Positions 8,385 through 15,974 of a stretch of DNA of 64,000 bases are shown piece by piece. The position numbers were made by a program, and so were the translations under genes. The stretch is from Streptomyces sp. Act143 (GTDB lineage: Bacteria > Actinomycetota > Actinomycetes > Streptomycetales > Streptomycetaceae): assembly GCF_003143935.1 (NCBI RefSeq), contig NZ_QFRX01000001.1, positions 4,753,201-4,817,200 of the forward strand, written 5' to 3'. Below the pieces are notes generated by a model that saw only the letters and a list, made by a program, of their open reading frames with translations, was not told where the DNA came from and searched no databases. Position 1 is the first letter of the stretch, and each line of letters opens with the position of its first letter.

Positions 8385-9241
8385 GCCGCCACCTCCACGC
8401 CCGCGTCGTCCAGGGTGAGGAGGTAGCCGTCCTCCAGGGTGGGGTCGGCGAGGTCGGCGCCGGCGGGCGGATCGCCCACGTTGCGGAAGGAGCCGGTGCC
8501 GGTGCGCCAGCCGGCCTTCGCGCCCGGGTCGCGTTCCGCGCTGTTCCACACGCGTCCGGCGGCCACCGCGGTCAGCTCGGCCGGGGTGCCGTCGAAGCGG
8601 ATGCGACCGCCGGCCATCACCACGACCCGGTGGCAGAGCATCGCCACGTCCTCCGTCTGGTGGGTGGACAGCAGGACCGTCCGGCCCTCGCCCGCCCGTG
8701 CGATCAACTCCCGGAACCTCATGCGCTGTTCGGGGTCCAGGCCGACCGTCGGCTCGTCCAGGACCAGGAAGCCCGGGTCGCCGACGAGGGACGCCGCCAG
8801 TGCCACCCGCTGCCGCATGCCGCCCGACAGCTTCTTGATGCGCTTGCCGCGGACGTCGGCCAGGTCGACCTCGTCCAGCACCCGCCGCACCTCGCGATGG
8901 CGGGCGTCGCGGTCGGTGAGCTCCTTGAGGATCGCCACGTAGTCGACGAACTCGAAGGCCGTGAAGTCCGGGTGGAAGCCGGGGGCCTGGGGCAGATAGC
9001 CGAGCCGCCGCCGCACCTCCTGCCGGCCGCGCGCGGTGGCCGGGTCCTGACCGAGGACGGTGAAGGCGCCGCGGTCGGCCGGGACGGCCGTCGCCAGCAC
9101 CCGCAACAGGGTCGTCTTCCCCGCCCCGTTGGGACCGATCAGCCCGGTGACGCCCCGGGTCAGCCGCAGCGACACGTCGTCGAGGGCGCGGGTGCCGCCG
9201 TAATGGAGGCTCAGCCCCTCGGCGGAGACAGTGGGTGTCAT
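8381..9241 (-). CDS. ABC transporter ATP-binding protein
   Basis: This is a 286-residue ATPase with Walker A GPNGAGKTT, signature LSGGMRQR, Walker B FLVLDEPTVGLDP and an H-loop STHQ. It powers the permease encoded next to it. Start and stop overlap its neighbours by 4 bp on both sides (ATGA). The last 60 residues form an extension beyond the ATPase core, as often seen in ABC-2 export ATPases. Confidence 0.92.
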   Translation of the reverse strand: MTPTVSAEGLSLHYGGTRALDDVSLRLTRGVTGLIGPNGAGKTTLLRVLATAVPADRGAFTVLGQDPATARGRQEVRRRLGYLPQAPGFHPDFTAFEFVDYVAILKELTDRDARHREVRRVLDEVDLADVRGKRIKKLSGGMRQRVALAASLVGDPGFLVLDEPTVGLDPEQRMRFRELIARAGEGRTVLLSTHQTEDVAMLCHRVVVMAGGRIRFDGTPAELTAVAAGRVWNSAERDPGAKAGWRTGTGSFRNVGDPPAGADLADPTLEDGYLLTLDDAGVEVAA

Positions 9242-10056
9242 ACGGAACTCCTGTGGAAAACGTCGAAACGGTCACGTACGAGGAAGAGAAGGCCGACCGC
9301 GAGGGCGGCGACCGCCGCGGCGGCACCCTGGCCGACCGCGGTGAACGGCACGAGCGGGCCGTCACCGGCCCGTTCGGCGGCGACGAGCAGCACGACCCAC
9401 GCACCGCCGACCAGGGACGGCGCGAGCACCGGCCCCAGGCGCGGGGTGAGCGCGAGCCCGGTCGCGGTCAGGGCGAGCGCGGGCAGCAGCCAGGCCAGGG
9501 CGCGCAGGCCGTAGGCCGGGAGGGCGAGGGTCGCCAGGCCGTTGAGCCCCAGGACCGCGGCGAGCACCGCGACCGTGCGGATCATCAGCAGCCGGAAGCC
9601 GTGCACCGGGCTGACGACCGCCATCTCATAGGTCGGGTCCAGCGCGGGGCCGTACGACAGCGCCACCCCGGCGAGCGGGAGCAGCGGGGCGAGGGCGAGG
9701 AACAGGGCCGGCGAGTCGGCCGTGTAGACCACGCCCACCGTCGTCACCAGCAGGAACACCACCGCCGCCAGCCATGAGCGGCGCAGCACGGGCGTCGCCG
9801 TGAGCAGCCGCGCGACATGGTCGGCGACCCCGAGCCGCACGAGCAGCGCCTCGAACACGCCCCGTCGGGGGACGTCGAGTTCGGCGTCGAGCCGCTCCCA
9901 GCCGACGTCGAGCGCGGCCGGGTCGCTCACCGAGGCGAGCGTCGCCCGGCAATGCCCGCACGACATCAGGTGGGTGTCGGCGGACCAGAGCAGCGGGGCC
10001 GCCAGCTCGCCCCGGGCGTAGGCCCGTAGGTCCTGTTCGTCCACGTGCCATGTCAT
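9238..10056 (-). CDS. polytopic zinc-finger anti-sigma factor
   Basis: The 272-residue protein has an N-terminal zf-HC2/ZAS-type domain with the ligand motif HLMSCGHC (His-x3-Cys-x2-Cys, about residues 29-36). The rest contains about six membrane helices rather than the single one of most anti-sigma factors. It overlaps the preceding ECF sigma gene by ATGA and the following ATPase gene in the same way, which is strong evidence for partner function. It probably holds the sigma factor at the membrane until a membrane or redox signal arrives; the signal is unknown. Confidence 0.8.
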   Translation of the reverse strand: MTWHVDEQDLRAYARGELAAPLLWSADTHLMSCGHCRATLASVSDPAALDVGWERLDAELDVPRRGVFEALLVRLGVADHVARLLTATPVLRRSWLAAVVFLLVTTVGVVYTADSPALFLALAPLLPLAGVALSYGPALDPTYEMAVVSPVHGFRLLMIRTVAVLAAVLGLNGLATLALPAYGLRALAWLLPALALTATGLALTPRLGPVLAPSLVGGAWVVLLVAAERAGDGPLVPFTAVGQGAAAAVAALAVGLLFLVRDRFDVFHRSSV

Positions 10057-10592
10057 GCCAGCGCCTCCCGCAGTTGCTTGCGGGCCCGCATCGCCCGCGT
10101 CTTGACCGTCCCCGGCGGAATCCCCAGGACGACGGCGGCCTCGCGGGTGCTCAGCCCGTCGATGACCGTCGCCTGGAGGACCGCGCGGAGTTCGGGCGAG
10201 AGCCGGACCAGGGCGCCCGCGAGGTCCCCGTGCTCCACCCCCGCGAGCACGCGCTCCTCCGCGGACGCCTCGTCCCGGTGCCGCAGCCTGGCCAGTGCCT
10301 GCCGCAGCCGGCCCCGCGCCCCGTCACCGCGCAGCGCGTCGACCAGGCGTCTCGACCCGATCCGCCAGAGCCAGCCCGCCACGTCCCCGTCCTCCCGATA
10401 GCGGGCCTTGCCCCGCCAGATCGCGAGGAACGTCTCCTGGACGACGTCGTCGACTATCGCGGCGTCGGCGCACCGGCCCCGCAGTCGCGCGGTCAGCCAG
10501 GGCGCGAACCGCCGGTACAGCTCCTCGAAGGCGCGCCGGTCCCCGTCCGCTGCGGCCCGCAGCAGATCGCCGTCGCTTCTCGTCTCGCTCAC
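10053..10592 (-). CDS. ECF RNA polymerase sigma factor
   Basis: The 179-residue protein has sigma region 2 (residues about 20-85, with IVDDVVQETFLAIWRG and GWLWRIGSRRLVDALR) and region 4 (about 125-175, LSPELRAVLQATVIDGLSTREAA with the helix-turn-helix). It is the first gene of a leftward operon with its anti-sigma factor and an ABC transporter, so it probably controls that operon. The upstream region shared with the GntR gene carries 25-bp tandem repeats. Confidence 0.93.
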   Translation of the reverse strand: MSETRSDGDLLRAAADGDRRAFEELYRRFAPWLTARLRGRCADAAIVDDVVQETFLAIWRGKARYREDGDVAGWLWRIGSRRLVDALRGDGARGRLRQALARLRHRDEASAEERVLAGVEHGDLAGALVRLSPELRAVLQATVIDGLSTREAAVVLGIPPGTVKTRAMRARKQLREALA

Positions 10593-10655
10593 ATCTCCTC
10601 ATCGCACGAGCCCCGCCGATCGGTTCACGCAACCACGATCGATTTTTCGCGGGGC

Positions 10656-10760
10656 TCCGCGACCGACTTTCCCGCAGGTCTCCGCGGTCGGCCTGCCCGC
10701 AGCGTTCCGCGGCCGGCCTGCCCGCAGCGTTCCGCGGTCGGCCTGCCCGCAGGGCTCCGC
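10656..10760. repeat. 25-bp tandem repeat array, four copies
   Basis: A G+C-rich unit starting TCCGCGGTCGGCCTGCCCGC repeats with period 25 from 10656, 10681, 10706 and 10731, with a partial unit at 10756. The first copy is the most diverged. The array lies between the divergent ECF sigma and GntR genes, in the promoter area of both. Confidence 0.85.
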
Positions 10761-10783
10761 TTGACTTTCCCACTCCCCTTCCA

Positions 10784-10817
10784 CCACCCTTTCACTACTC
10801 AATTAGTGAAAGGGTGG
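10784..10817. promoter_or_regulatory. operator palindrome for the GntR regulator
   Basis: A perfect inverted repeat has 14-bp arms (10784-10797 and 10804-10817, CCACCCTTTCACTA and its complement) around a 6-nt centre. It ends eight bases before the GTG start of the GntR gene and includes the likely ribosome site AAAGGG. YtrA-type GntR proteins typically bind such palindromes and repress their own operon. Confidence 0.75.
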
Positions 10818-10824
10818 TTCACGG

Positions 10825-11388
10825 GTGCTCGAGTACCGCATCGACCGGCACTCCGGGGTCGCCACGTACGTCCAGATCGTCCAGCAGACCAAGCAGGCCC
10901 TCCGACTGGGCCACCTGGAGCCGGGCGACAAGCTCCCCACGGCTCGCGAGGTAGTGGAGGCCACCGCCATCAACCCCAACACCGTCCTCAAGGCCTACCG
11001 CGAACTGGAGCGCGAGGGACTGGTCGAGGCCCGCCGCGGGCTCGGCACCTTCGTGCGCCGCGGCCTCGGCGCCGCCCCGGCCCACTCGCCCCTCAACGCC
11101 GAGCTGGACGGCTGGACGGCCAAGGCCCGCGAGGCCGGTCTCGACCGGGACGACGTGGCCGCCCTCTTCACCGCCGTACTCGACAAACACTTCGCGCCGC
11201 AGCCCGCCGCGCCGCACATCGCGCCGCAGCCCGCCGCGCCGCACATCGCGCCGGAGCCCTCCGCGCCACCCGTCACGACGCAGTCCTCCGCGCCACCCGT
11301 CTCGACACAGCCCGCCGGGCAACCCACCTCGCCGGAGCCCTCCGGACAACCCACCTCGACCGAGCACAGCCAGGGAGACCGTTCATGA
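10825..11388 (+). CDS. GntR-family regulator, YtrA subfamily, with repeat tail
   Basis: The 187-residue protein starts at GTG 10825. A winged helix-turn-helix spans residues about 8-76, with GDKLPTAREVVEATAINPNTVLKAYREL typical of YtrA-type regulators that control ABC operons. After residue 120 comes a low-complexity Pro/Ala tail built from 27-bp DNA repeats (11192-11218 and 11219-11245 are identical, then degenerate copies), giving APQPAAPHI twice. Its stop overlaps the ATG of the ABC ATPase gene (ATGA). It probably represses the downstream ABC operon through the palindrome at 10784-10817. Confidence 0.9.
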   Translation: MLEYRIDRHSGVATYVQIVQQTKQALRLGHLEPGDKLPTAREVVEATAINPNTVLKAYRELEREGLVEARRGLGTFVRRGLGAAPAHSPLNAELDGWTAKAREAGLDRDDVAALFTAVLDKHFAPQPAAPHIAPQPAAPHIAPEPSAPPVTTQSSAPPVSTQPAGQPTSPEPSGQPTSTEHSQGDRS

Positions 11389-11555
11389 CCGACACCGCCC
11401 TTGAGGCAGCCGCGCTGGGCAAGCGTTTCGGCAGGCTGCGGCGGAGCGCCGGCTGGGCCCTGCGCGACTGCTCCTTCGCGCTCCCCGCCGGGCGGGTGTG
11501 CGCGATGGTCGGCCCCAACGGTGCCGGCAACCCCACTCATGACCTGTGTGCCTGA
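11385..11555 (+). pseudogene. ABC ATPase, 5' fragment, interrupted in Walker A
   Basis: The frame begins at ATG 11385, overlapping the GntR stop, with GGGAG upstream. It encodes the first 48 residues of an ABC ATPase up to GPNGAG, the start of Walker A. At 11529-11530 the host sequence ends. The element adds eight foreign codons and a TGA at 11553-11555. The remaining gene resumes at 20605 with KTTLL. Joining 11385-11530 to 20607-21363 gives an intact 300-codon frame. In the integrated state the ATPase cannot work. Confidence 0.92.
11512..11552. other. attL, left junction of the integrative element
   Basis: The left part is host sequence (GGTGCCGGC), then the crossover dinucleotide AA at 11529-11530, then element sequence CCCCACT and the 15-bp arm CATGACCTGTGTGCC (11538-11552). 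The arm is the exact reverse complement of the arm at attR. The only shared bases at the crossover are AA, as expected for a large serine integrase with a 2-bp overlap. Confidence 0.9.
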
Positions 11556-11634
11556 TTCTCCCACAGAGGCGCAACCCTGCGTAGCGAGGCGCACGCGGGG
11601 GGCAAACGCCCAGGTGGGGGCGTAGACGCAACGA

Positions 11635-11671
11635 GCCCCCAACTGCGGCCCTTGCTCGCACAGTTGGGGGC
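11635..11671 (-). terminator. terminator hairpin at the end of the element's leftward operon
   Basis: An 11-bp perfect inverted repeat (GCCCCCAACTG at 11635-11645, complement at 11661-11671) lies beyond the last gene of the four-gene operon. A second hairpin lies next to it at 11677-11704, suggesting tandem terminators that insulate the element from the host gene. Confidence 0.6.
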
Positions 11672-11676
11672 GTTGC

Positions 11677-11704
11677 CCCGTCCCGTCGGGGGAAGCGGGA
11701 CGGG
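11677..11704 (-). terminator. second terminator hairpin of the leftward operon
   Basis: A 9-bp perfect inverted repeat (CCCGTCCCG at 11677-11685, complement at 11696-11704), directly following the operon stop at 11786 on the minus strand. Confidence 0.55.
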
Positions 11705-11785
11705 TGTCTAGCGGGTGCTGCCCTTGCGCCTCGCAGCGCCCCGGAACGGCAGCCATCGGGTGTGGTGCTGGTCGTGCTGGGGCGC

Positions 11786-12070
11786 TCAGGCGCCCTGTGT
11801 GGCTTCCTGGGCGTCGATTTCCCGATACGGGTTGCCCTCCGCAGGGGTCACCCGCCAATACGTTTCGACCATGGCTTTGTACTGACGATGCGTCGGGTTG
11901 AGGCCCGTGTGTTTGATGGCCCAAACCTCAACCGGCAAAGGTTCATTGTCAGTTGGCTTGGCCTCCGCCCCACAGGCCATGCACACGGCGGAATAGATGC
12001 CCTCCGGGGCGCCCTCCGCCGTTTCCGGCCCCAGCGTCCATTCGGCTGCCTTGATGATGGAGCGGGTCAC
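11786..12070 (-). CDS. DUF7848-like small protein of the element
   Basis: This 94-residue protein has a CxxC pair in SAVCMACGAEA, then VEVWAIKHTGLNPTHRQYKAMVETYWRVTPAEGNPYRE. This pattern resembles small Streptomyces mobile-element proteins annotated DUF7848; the assignment is from memory. Function is unknown. Its ATG overlaps the preceding stop (ATGA), making it the last gene of a four-gene coupled operon that ends at the terminators near 11640-11704. Confidence 0.7.
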   Translation of the reverse strand: MTRSIIKAAEWTLGPETAEGAPEGIYSAVCMACGAEAKPTDNEPLPVEVWAIKHTGLNPTHRQYKAMVETYWRVTPAEGNPYREIDAQEATQGA

Positions 12071-12312
12071 AGTTCCCCCCTTGAGCGCCGGTTGGCATCG
12101 GCCACTTTGGCGCTCAACACCTCACGGTCCTGGGCTTTGTCGGTTACCGGCTCGATGGCATCGAGGGACACAGGCCATTCCCGCCCGCCACGCTCCGGGC
12201 GCAGATATGCGGTTGTGCCCAGAATGTCAGTGAGAATGCCTACCCGCCCTTGCGGGTCACGGTGCAGTTTCCCGATTCTCTCGTCATATCCGGCGCGTTG
12301 CTGGGCGTTCAT
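12067..12312 (-). CDS. small protein of the element's leftward operon
   Basis: The 81-residue product has a predicted beta-rich middle (DPQGRVGILTDILGTTAYLRPERGGREWPV) and charged ends, and no recognised family. It is coupled by ATGA overlaps to both neighbours. Similar proteins often accompany DUF7848 proteins in Streptomyces elements, as far as I recall. Function unknown. Confidence 0.7.
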   Translation of the reverse strand: MNAQQRAGYDERIGKLHRDPQGRVGILTDILGTTAYLRPERGGREWPVSLDAIEPVTDKAQDREVLSAKVADANRRSRGEL

Positions 12313-12476
12313 CGCTCGCCCCCTTGCAGGGTTTCGAGGGCCTGCACGACGGATTCCGGATAGGTGCCGTGTTCCGGGTGGCGGCGCAGCAAAACGGCGC
12401 AGTCTGTTTTCAGGCTTTCGTCACTGGTCGACGCTTTCAGCGTTTCCAATGACGCGCATTGCGTGCAGGCGCTCAT
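12309..12476 (-). CDS. 55-residue cysteine-containing protein of the element
   Basis: This small frame starts MSACTQCASLETL, with a CxxC pair and a third cysteine at residue 26, and ends QALETLQGGER. Its start overlaps the stop of the upstream gene and its stop overlaps the next start (ATGA on both sides), which is strong evidence that it is translated. Function unknown; a small metal-binding or adaptor protein is possible. Confidence 0.7.
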   Translation of the reverse strand: MSACTQCASLETLKASTSDESLKTDCAVLLRRHPEHGTYPESVVQALETLQGGER

Positions 12477-12835
12477 GAGGCACCCGCCCAGGGGCCTGCC
12501 CAGGGTGCTGCCTGGGCGCTCGCGGCTGCCGTCCTGGGCGTCACGCCCAGGTGTGCCACGTAGGGCCGGACCATGGCGCCTACGGGTTCCCAGGCTTCCT
12601 CTGCCTCCCAGTCACGGGGCGCGCGTCGGGGGTGAGGCTGCGGGGGCGCTGGGCGCCTGTCCCTGCGGGTCCTGCGGGCCGTGACGAGTCGGGCGCCCAT
12701 GACGTCCGGCCTGGGCCCGGTACGGGGCGCCTGGGGCGCTTCCTGGGGCGTGTGGGCACTGCTGTGCCTGCCTGGGGTGCGCGGTCCGAACAGGACCACT
12801 CGAACCCATTCGAGTGCACGTGATAGGAACTGCAT
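12473..12835 (-). CDS. first gene of the element's leftward operon
   Basis: The 120-residue product starts at ATG 12835, with AAGGAG eight bases upstream. It opens with an amphipathic or membrane-associated helix (MQFLSRALEWVRVVLFG), then an Arg/Pro-rich low-complexity middle, then EPVGAMVRPYVAHLG near the C-terminus. The MQFLSRALEWVR start resembles small proteins common in Streptomyces integrative elements. It is divergent from the XRE/TPR regulator, which is the likely controller of the operon. Confidence 0.65.
   Translation of the reverse strand: MQFLSRALEWVRVVLFGPRTPGRHSSAHTPQEAPQAPRTGPRPDVMGARLVTARRTRRDRRPAPPQPHPRRAPRDWEAEEAWEPVGAMVRPYVAHLGVTPRTAAASAQAAPWAGPWAGAS
12797..12816. promoter_or_regulatory. 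palindrome at the start of the leftward operon
   Basis: An 8-bp perfect inverted repeat (CACTCGAA, complement at 12809-12816) with a 4-nt centre overlaps codons 7-13 of the first gene of the leftward operon. It could be an operator for the divergent regulator or simply part of the coding sequence. Confidence 0.3.
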
Positions 12836-12946
12836 TGTCAGCGCTCCTTGGAAGCGTTGGCCGTGCCCCGGGGCCGTTCGCGCGGTCGCCGGGGTCTGTC
12901 GTCTGACCACGCTTCCGCCCTGCCCGATCGGTGCCTAGCGGCCCCA

Positions 12947-12965
12947 TGTAGGCCCGTTGTAGGCC
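12947..12965 (+). promoter_or_regulatory. direct repeat before the XRE/TPR regulator gene
   Basis: The octamer TGTAGGCC occurs at 12947-12954 and 12958-12965, 11 bp apart (one helical turn), ending 11 bases before the regulator start. It is a plausible autoregulatory binding site or promoter element in the divergent control region 12836-12976. Confidence 0.45.
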
Positions 12966-12976
12966 AGACTTGGGGC

Positions 12977-14188
12977 ATGCGCGGTGAAACAGCGGCCCAC
13001 ATGATCCGGCGCCTACGACAGGCCAAGGGGTGGAGTCAGGCACGGCTAGCGACGGAGGCATGCCGTGCGGCAGGCTTGCCGCCCGAATCGCTCACGCGGC
13101 AGGACGTTTACCGGTGGGAGAAGGGAAAACGCACCCCGCGTGAATGGCTGCCGTTCATCGCTGCCGCCCTGGGCGTGTCTGCGGTCGAGTTGGAACAGGC
13201 AGCCGCGAGTAACGCCCAGGGCGCCAATCCCGTGACGGTTGCTGACTTTCTTCCGGACGCCGACCCATTGGCGCCGTTGAAAGTCAGACAGGGGCGCCAA
13301 ATTGGTGCGCGGGACGTTACCGACCTAGCCGGCCGCGTGCATGGATTGCGCCTCGCGGACGATGTCCTAGCGGGTGGTGACCTAATCGGCCCAGCGCTTA
13401 GGGAGTTGCGTTCTGCCGTCAAGCTGTACCGCGAGGGAAGCCACACAGAGGAAGTCGGGCGCGCGTTGCTCTCTCAAATTGGGGAGTTGGCACAGATTGC
13501 CGGTTGGATTGCTTCCGATGCTGGGCGCCATGAGGAAGCGGAGCGCATTTACAAACTGGGCATGAGCGCTGCCCAGCAAGCGGGAGACAACACGCTAGTT
13601 GGCAACCTTGCCGGATCGCTCGCCTACCAATACAGCAACACAGGGCAGGAAAAGGAAGGGCTGGCACTTGCGCGGGCAGCGCTCGCCCAGGCGGGCGAGG
13701 ATGCGCCCGCGAAAGCACGTGCGCTGTACCTTGACCGCGTTGCCTGGGCGCACACCAAAGCCAACGAACCGCAACCGGCAATGCGCGCCCTGGGCGAGGC
13801 ATCGGAAGCGTTGGCCGAAGATAGCGAGGGGCGAGAGTCACCCCAATACCTGTATTGGGTTGAGGCAGGCGAATTGGAAGTGATGGAATCGCGCGTCTAT
13901 ACGGAGTTGAAACGCCCGTTGCGCGCGGTTCCGTTGCTGCGGGACGTCATGACCCGGTATGACGCCACGCATACGCGGGAACTGGCGTTGTACCTCTCTT
14001 GGCTTGCCGTTGCTCTGGCAGACGCCAATGAGCCAGAGGAAGCGGCGGCAACGGCCCAACGCGTCATCACGCTTTCTGCGGACGTGGCAAGCGAGCGCAC
14101 GGCGGAGCGCGTCAAGGTGGTGTTGCATCGTTTGGAAGAATTCCGGGACGTGCCGGAAGTGCGGGAAGTTCTCGACGAGGCAGCCTAG
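12977..14188 (+). CDS. XRE-family regulator with TPR-like sensor domain
   Basis: The 403-residue protein has an N-terminal Cro/C1-type helix-turn-helix (about residues 8-70, RRLRQAKGWSQARLATEACR and DVYRWEKGKRTP). A long all-helical region with TPR-like repeats follows (about 130-400, for example AERIYKLGMSAAQQAGDN and EKEGLALARAALAQAGEDAP). Such regulators in Gram-positive bacteria often sense small peptides or partner proteins. It is the only rightward gene of the element and diverges from the four-gene operon, so it is the best candidate for the lysogeny or induction switch. ATG 12977 was chosen by alignment to the HTH; the frame is open upstream. Confidence 0.88.
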   Translation: MRGETAAHMIRRLRQAKGWSQARLATEACRAAGLPPESLTRQDVYRWEKGKRTPREWLPFIAAALGVSAVELEQAAASNAQGANPVTVADFLPDADPLAPLKVRQGRQIGARDVTDLAGRVHGLRLADDVLAGGDLIGPALRELRSAVKLYREGSHTEEVGRALLSQIGELAQIAGWIASDAGRHEEAERIYKLGMSAAQQAGDNTLVGNLAGSLAYQYSNTGQEKEGLALARAALAQAGEDAPAKARALYLDRVAWAHTKANEPQPAMRALGEASEALAEDSEGRESPQYLYWVEAGELEVMESRVYTELKRPLRAVPLLRDVMTRYDATHTRELALYLSWLAVALADANEPEEAAATAQRVITLSADVASERTAERVKVVLHRLEEFRDVPEVREVLDEAA

Positions 14189-14200
14189 GAACGCAGAAAA

Positions 14201-14237
14201 GGGCCCCTCCCAACCCGTCAAGGGTCGAGAGGGGCCC
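14201..14237. terminator. bidirectional terminator between regulator and capsid genes
   Basis: A 9-bp perfect inverted repeat (GGGCCCCTC at 14201-14209, complement at 14229-14237) lies between the convergent regulator and capsid genes, with A-rich sequence on the left and AATT on the right. Confidence 0.75.
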
Positions 14238-14251
14238 AATTCTGTTGCCGC

Positions 14252-15490
14252 TTACGATGCGCCACCTACAAAGTGCTTGATTGCGCCGGTAAGGTCGACC
14301 ATTGCCGCATCGGCGCGCATGAGCGCACGGAACGTCACAAGGTCGGAGTCAAACGCGAAATCGTCGCTGCGCTCGAATCGGACACCCCCAGCGATCCTCA
14401 CGAAATACTGCGAGAAATCGCCGAAGATAACCGACTTGGCCGACAGTCCGATTGCGGGCACGTTCGGGTCAATGACAACCGGCTTATTGAGAAGCAAGTC
14501 GGGTTGCCCTGCGATCGTTGACGGCTGCCAAATGTACTGGCCGTTAGTCGCGTCCTTAATCTTGCGAATGGTTGACGCAGTGCCGTCCGCCATCATCCAA
14601 CGGCAAGAGGAAGACTGCCGATAGGGCGCAATCACGCTATAGAACAGGGAAATGAGGTAATCGGCACCCCTGTCCGCCGTTTCCTGGGCGCCGAAACCAC
14701 CACTCAGGCCCGTTGCGCCGGTAGCGCCTGCCGTTGAGTCCGTGAGGATGCCTCGCGGCTGCCCTGCGCCCGTTCCCGTGAGGGCGTGCACCCCGAACGC
14801 GTTGCCCAGGGCCCTGCCTGCCTGCATGGCGAAATACCCCTCAAGGTCAACGCCTGTGTCCGTGAGTAGTTCCGTACTGACTTGGAACTTGCAGCCGTAC
14901 TTATAGGCGCCCAGGTCGACCGAACCGAAAGCCGGGTCGCTGGTCGAGATAGTTCCCGCCTCCGCGACCAGTGAGGCGGTGCTGTGAGCCGTGGTCTTGG
15001 GAATCGGCAGCGTTTCACCGCTTGTCGTGTTGAGGACCGTAACCCCTGCCTGCATAACCCCCGACGACTCAATCAGATGGGCCATGAGGCGGTTATAGAA
15101 ACCCTGCGGAACGGTGCTTCCGCCTGCGCCGGCCGACAGGTTAGAGAGGGTGCGGAAATCGATCGGTCCCCCAGGGTGGCGGATTTCGAAACCGCGCCCA
15201 CCCTGGCCCCTCGCCCAGGCCCTGAGTTCCTCGTTACGGATCACGCCACGCGCGCTATGCCCAGCCGCATAAAGAGCGTCGGATGCAGCCTGTGCGCTGC
15301 GTTCCTGCGCCTGAATCTCGTGAATGCGCTGGTCGTACGTGTCAATGTCCGTCATCAGACGTTCCCACTGGCGTTCTTCCTCGCCAGAGAAACCGCGCTT
15401 TTCAGCGTCCACACGGTCCGCGAGCGCCTTAGCTTCGTTCCAAGTGCGCTGCCTGTTTTCATGCAGCCTATTAATGAGTTCAGAAGACAT
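14252..15490 (-). CDS. HK97-type phage major capsid protein
   Basis: The 412-residue protein has an N-terminal coiled-coil scaffold-like region (about residues 5-80, with NEAKALADRVDAEKRGF and WERLMTDIDTYDQRI), as in HK97 gp5, and then the HK97-fold shell domain. Typical signatures are PQGFYNRLMAHLIESSGV, GETLPIPKT, YGCKFQVSTELLTDTGVDLEGYF, LTGTGAGQPRGIL and the C-terminal VTFRALMRADAAMVD. Prohead protease, portal and terminase genes, which normally lie beside it, are absent from the element. The start is ATG 15490. It would form the shell of a particle, probably with other parts taken from a helper phage. Confidence 0.93.
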   Translation of the reverse strand: MSSELINRLHENRQRTWNEAKALADRVDAEKRGFSGEEERQWERLMTDIDTYDQRIHEIQAQERSAQAASDALYAAGHSARGVIRNEELRAWARGQGGRGFEIRHPGGPIDFRTLSNLSAGAGGSTVPQGFYNRLMAHLIESSGVMQAGVTVLNTTSGETLPIPKTTAHSTASLVAEAGTISTSDPAFGSVDLGAYKYGCKFQVSTELLTDTGVDLEGYFAMQAGRALGNAFGVHALTGTGAGQPRGILTDSTAGATGATGLSGGFGAQETADRGADYLISLFYSVIAPYRQSSSCRWMMADGTASTIRKIKDATNGQYIWQPSTIAGQPDLLLNKPVVIDPNVPAIGLSAKSVIFGDFSQYFVRIAGGVRFERSDDFAFDSDLVTFRALMRADAAMVDLTGAIKHFVGGAS

Positions 15491-15974
15491 GATGGGTTAC
15501 CCACCTGTTCCATTTGTCGTGACTGGAATTCAGGTGGGTTTCGCCCTGCCTGGTAATGACGGTATTTAGTTAGAGGGATGGATTAAGCCTGTCCCTTTGC
15601 CGCACACGAAACCCCCGGCTGTCTGAGGGACCGGGGGTTTCGTGTGTGCGCTATTAAGTTGTCTCTCTCGGGATGGGTGGCGCCCTGTCCCGTGAAAGTG
15701 AGCGGCTACAGCGGGTGCGAGGTAGAAAGGGGCATACCTCGCGCCCGGTAAGCCACTCGATTGGGCCCGGCCCTAGGCGAACCGGACCCAAGATCACTGA
15801 GCGAAATTTCATCGCAGAAAAAAATGGCAGATCGCCACGGTGCTGGGAAGCCTGCCCCTCTAAAAAACGCAAGCCTCTGACCTGCGGTTTTGTGGTGAGC
15901 GCTCCGCCGGCCTGCGCCTGTGACCTGCGTCTTTGCCTGTGCCGCTTGGGTGCGTGTCGCGCTGCCCAGGCGGG
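15491..15974. other. gene-poor stretch of the element
   Basis: No supported gene lies here. The stretch holds a strong terminator (15603-15646) and about 300 bp with a run of seven adenines near 15818-15824 and several short inverted repeats. Frames of up to about 70 residues lack ribosome sites or recognisable features. It may hold a small RNA or a packaging site, but neither can be shown from sequence alone. Confidence 0.4.
15603..15646. terminator. strong bidirectional terminator upstream of the capsid gene
   Basis: A 16-bp perfect inverted repeat (15603-15618 and 15631-15646) with a 12-nt loop. On both strands the stem ends with a T- or A-rich part. It separates transcription of the replication genes from the capsid gene, which must then have its own promoter between 15491 and 15602. 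Confidence 0.85.

Noticed and set aside
15654..15872. 72-residue minus-strand frame in the element
   Set aside because: It runs toward the strong terminator region, lacks a ribosome site and has no recognisable features.
15824..15880. Short plus-strand frame starting MADRHGAGKPAP, resembling the beginning of a small terminase subunit
   Set aside because: It stops after 18 codons and has no clear ribosome site; too short to call a terminase remnant.
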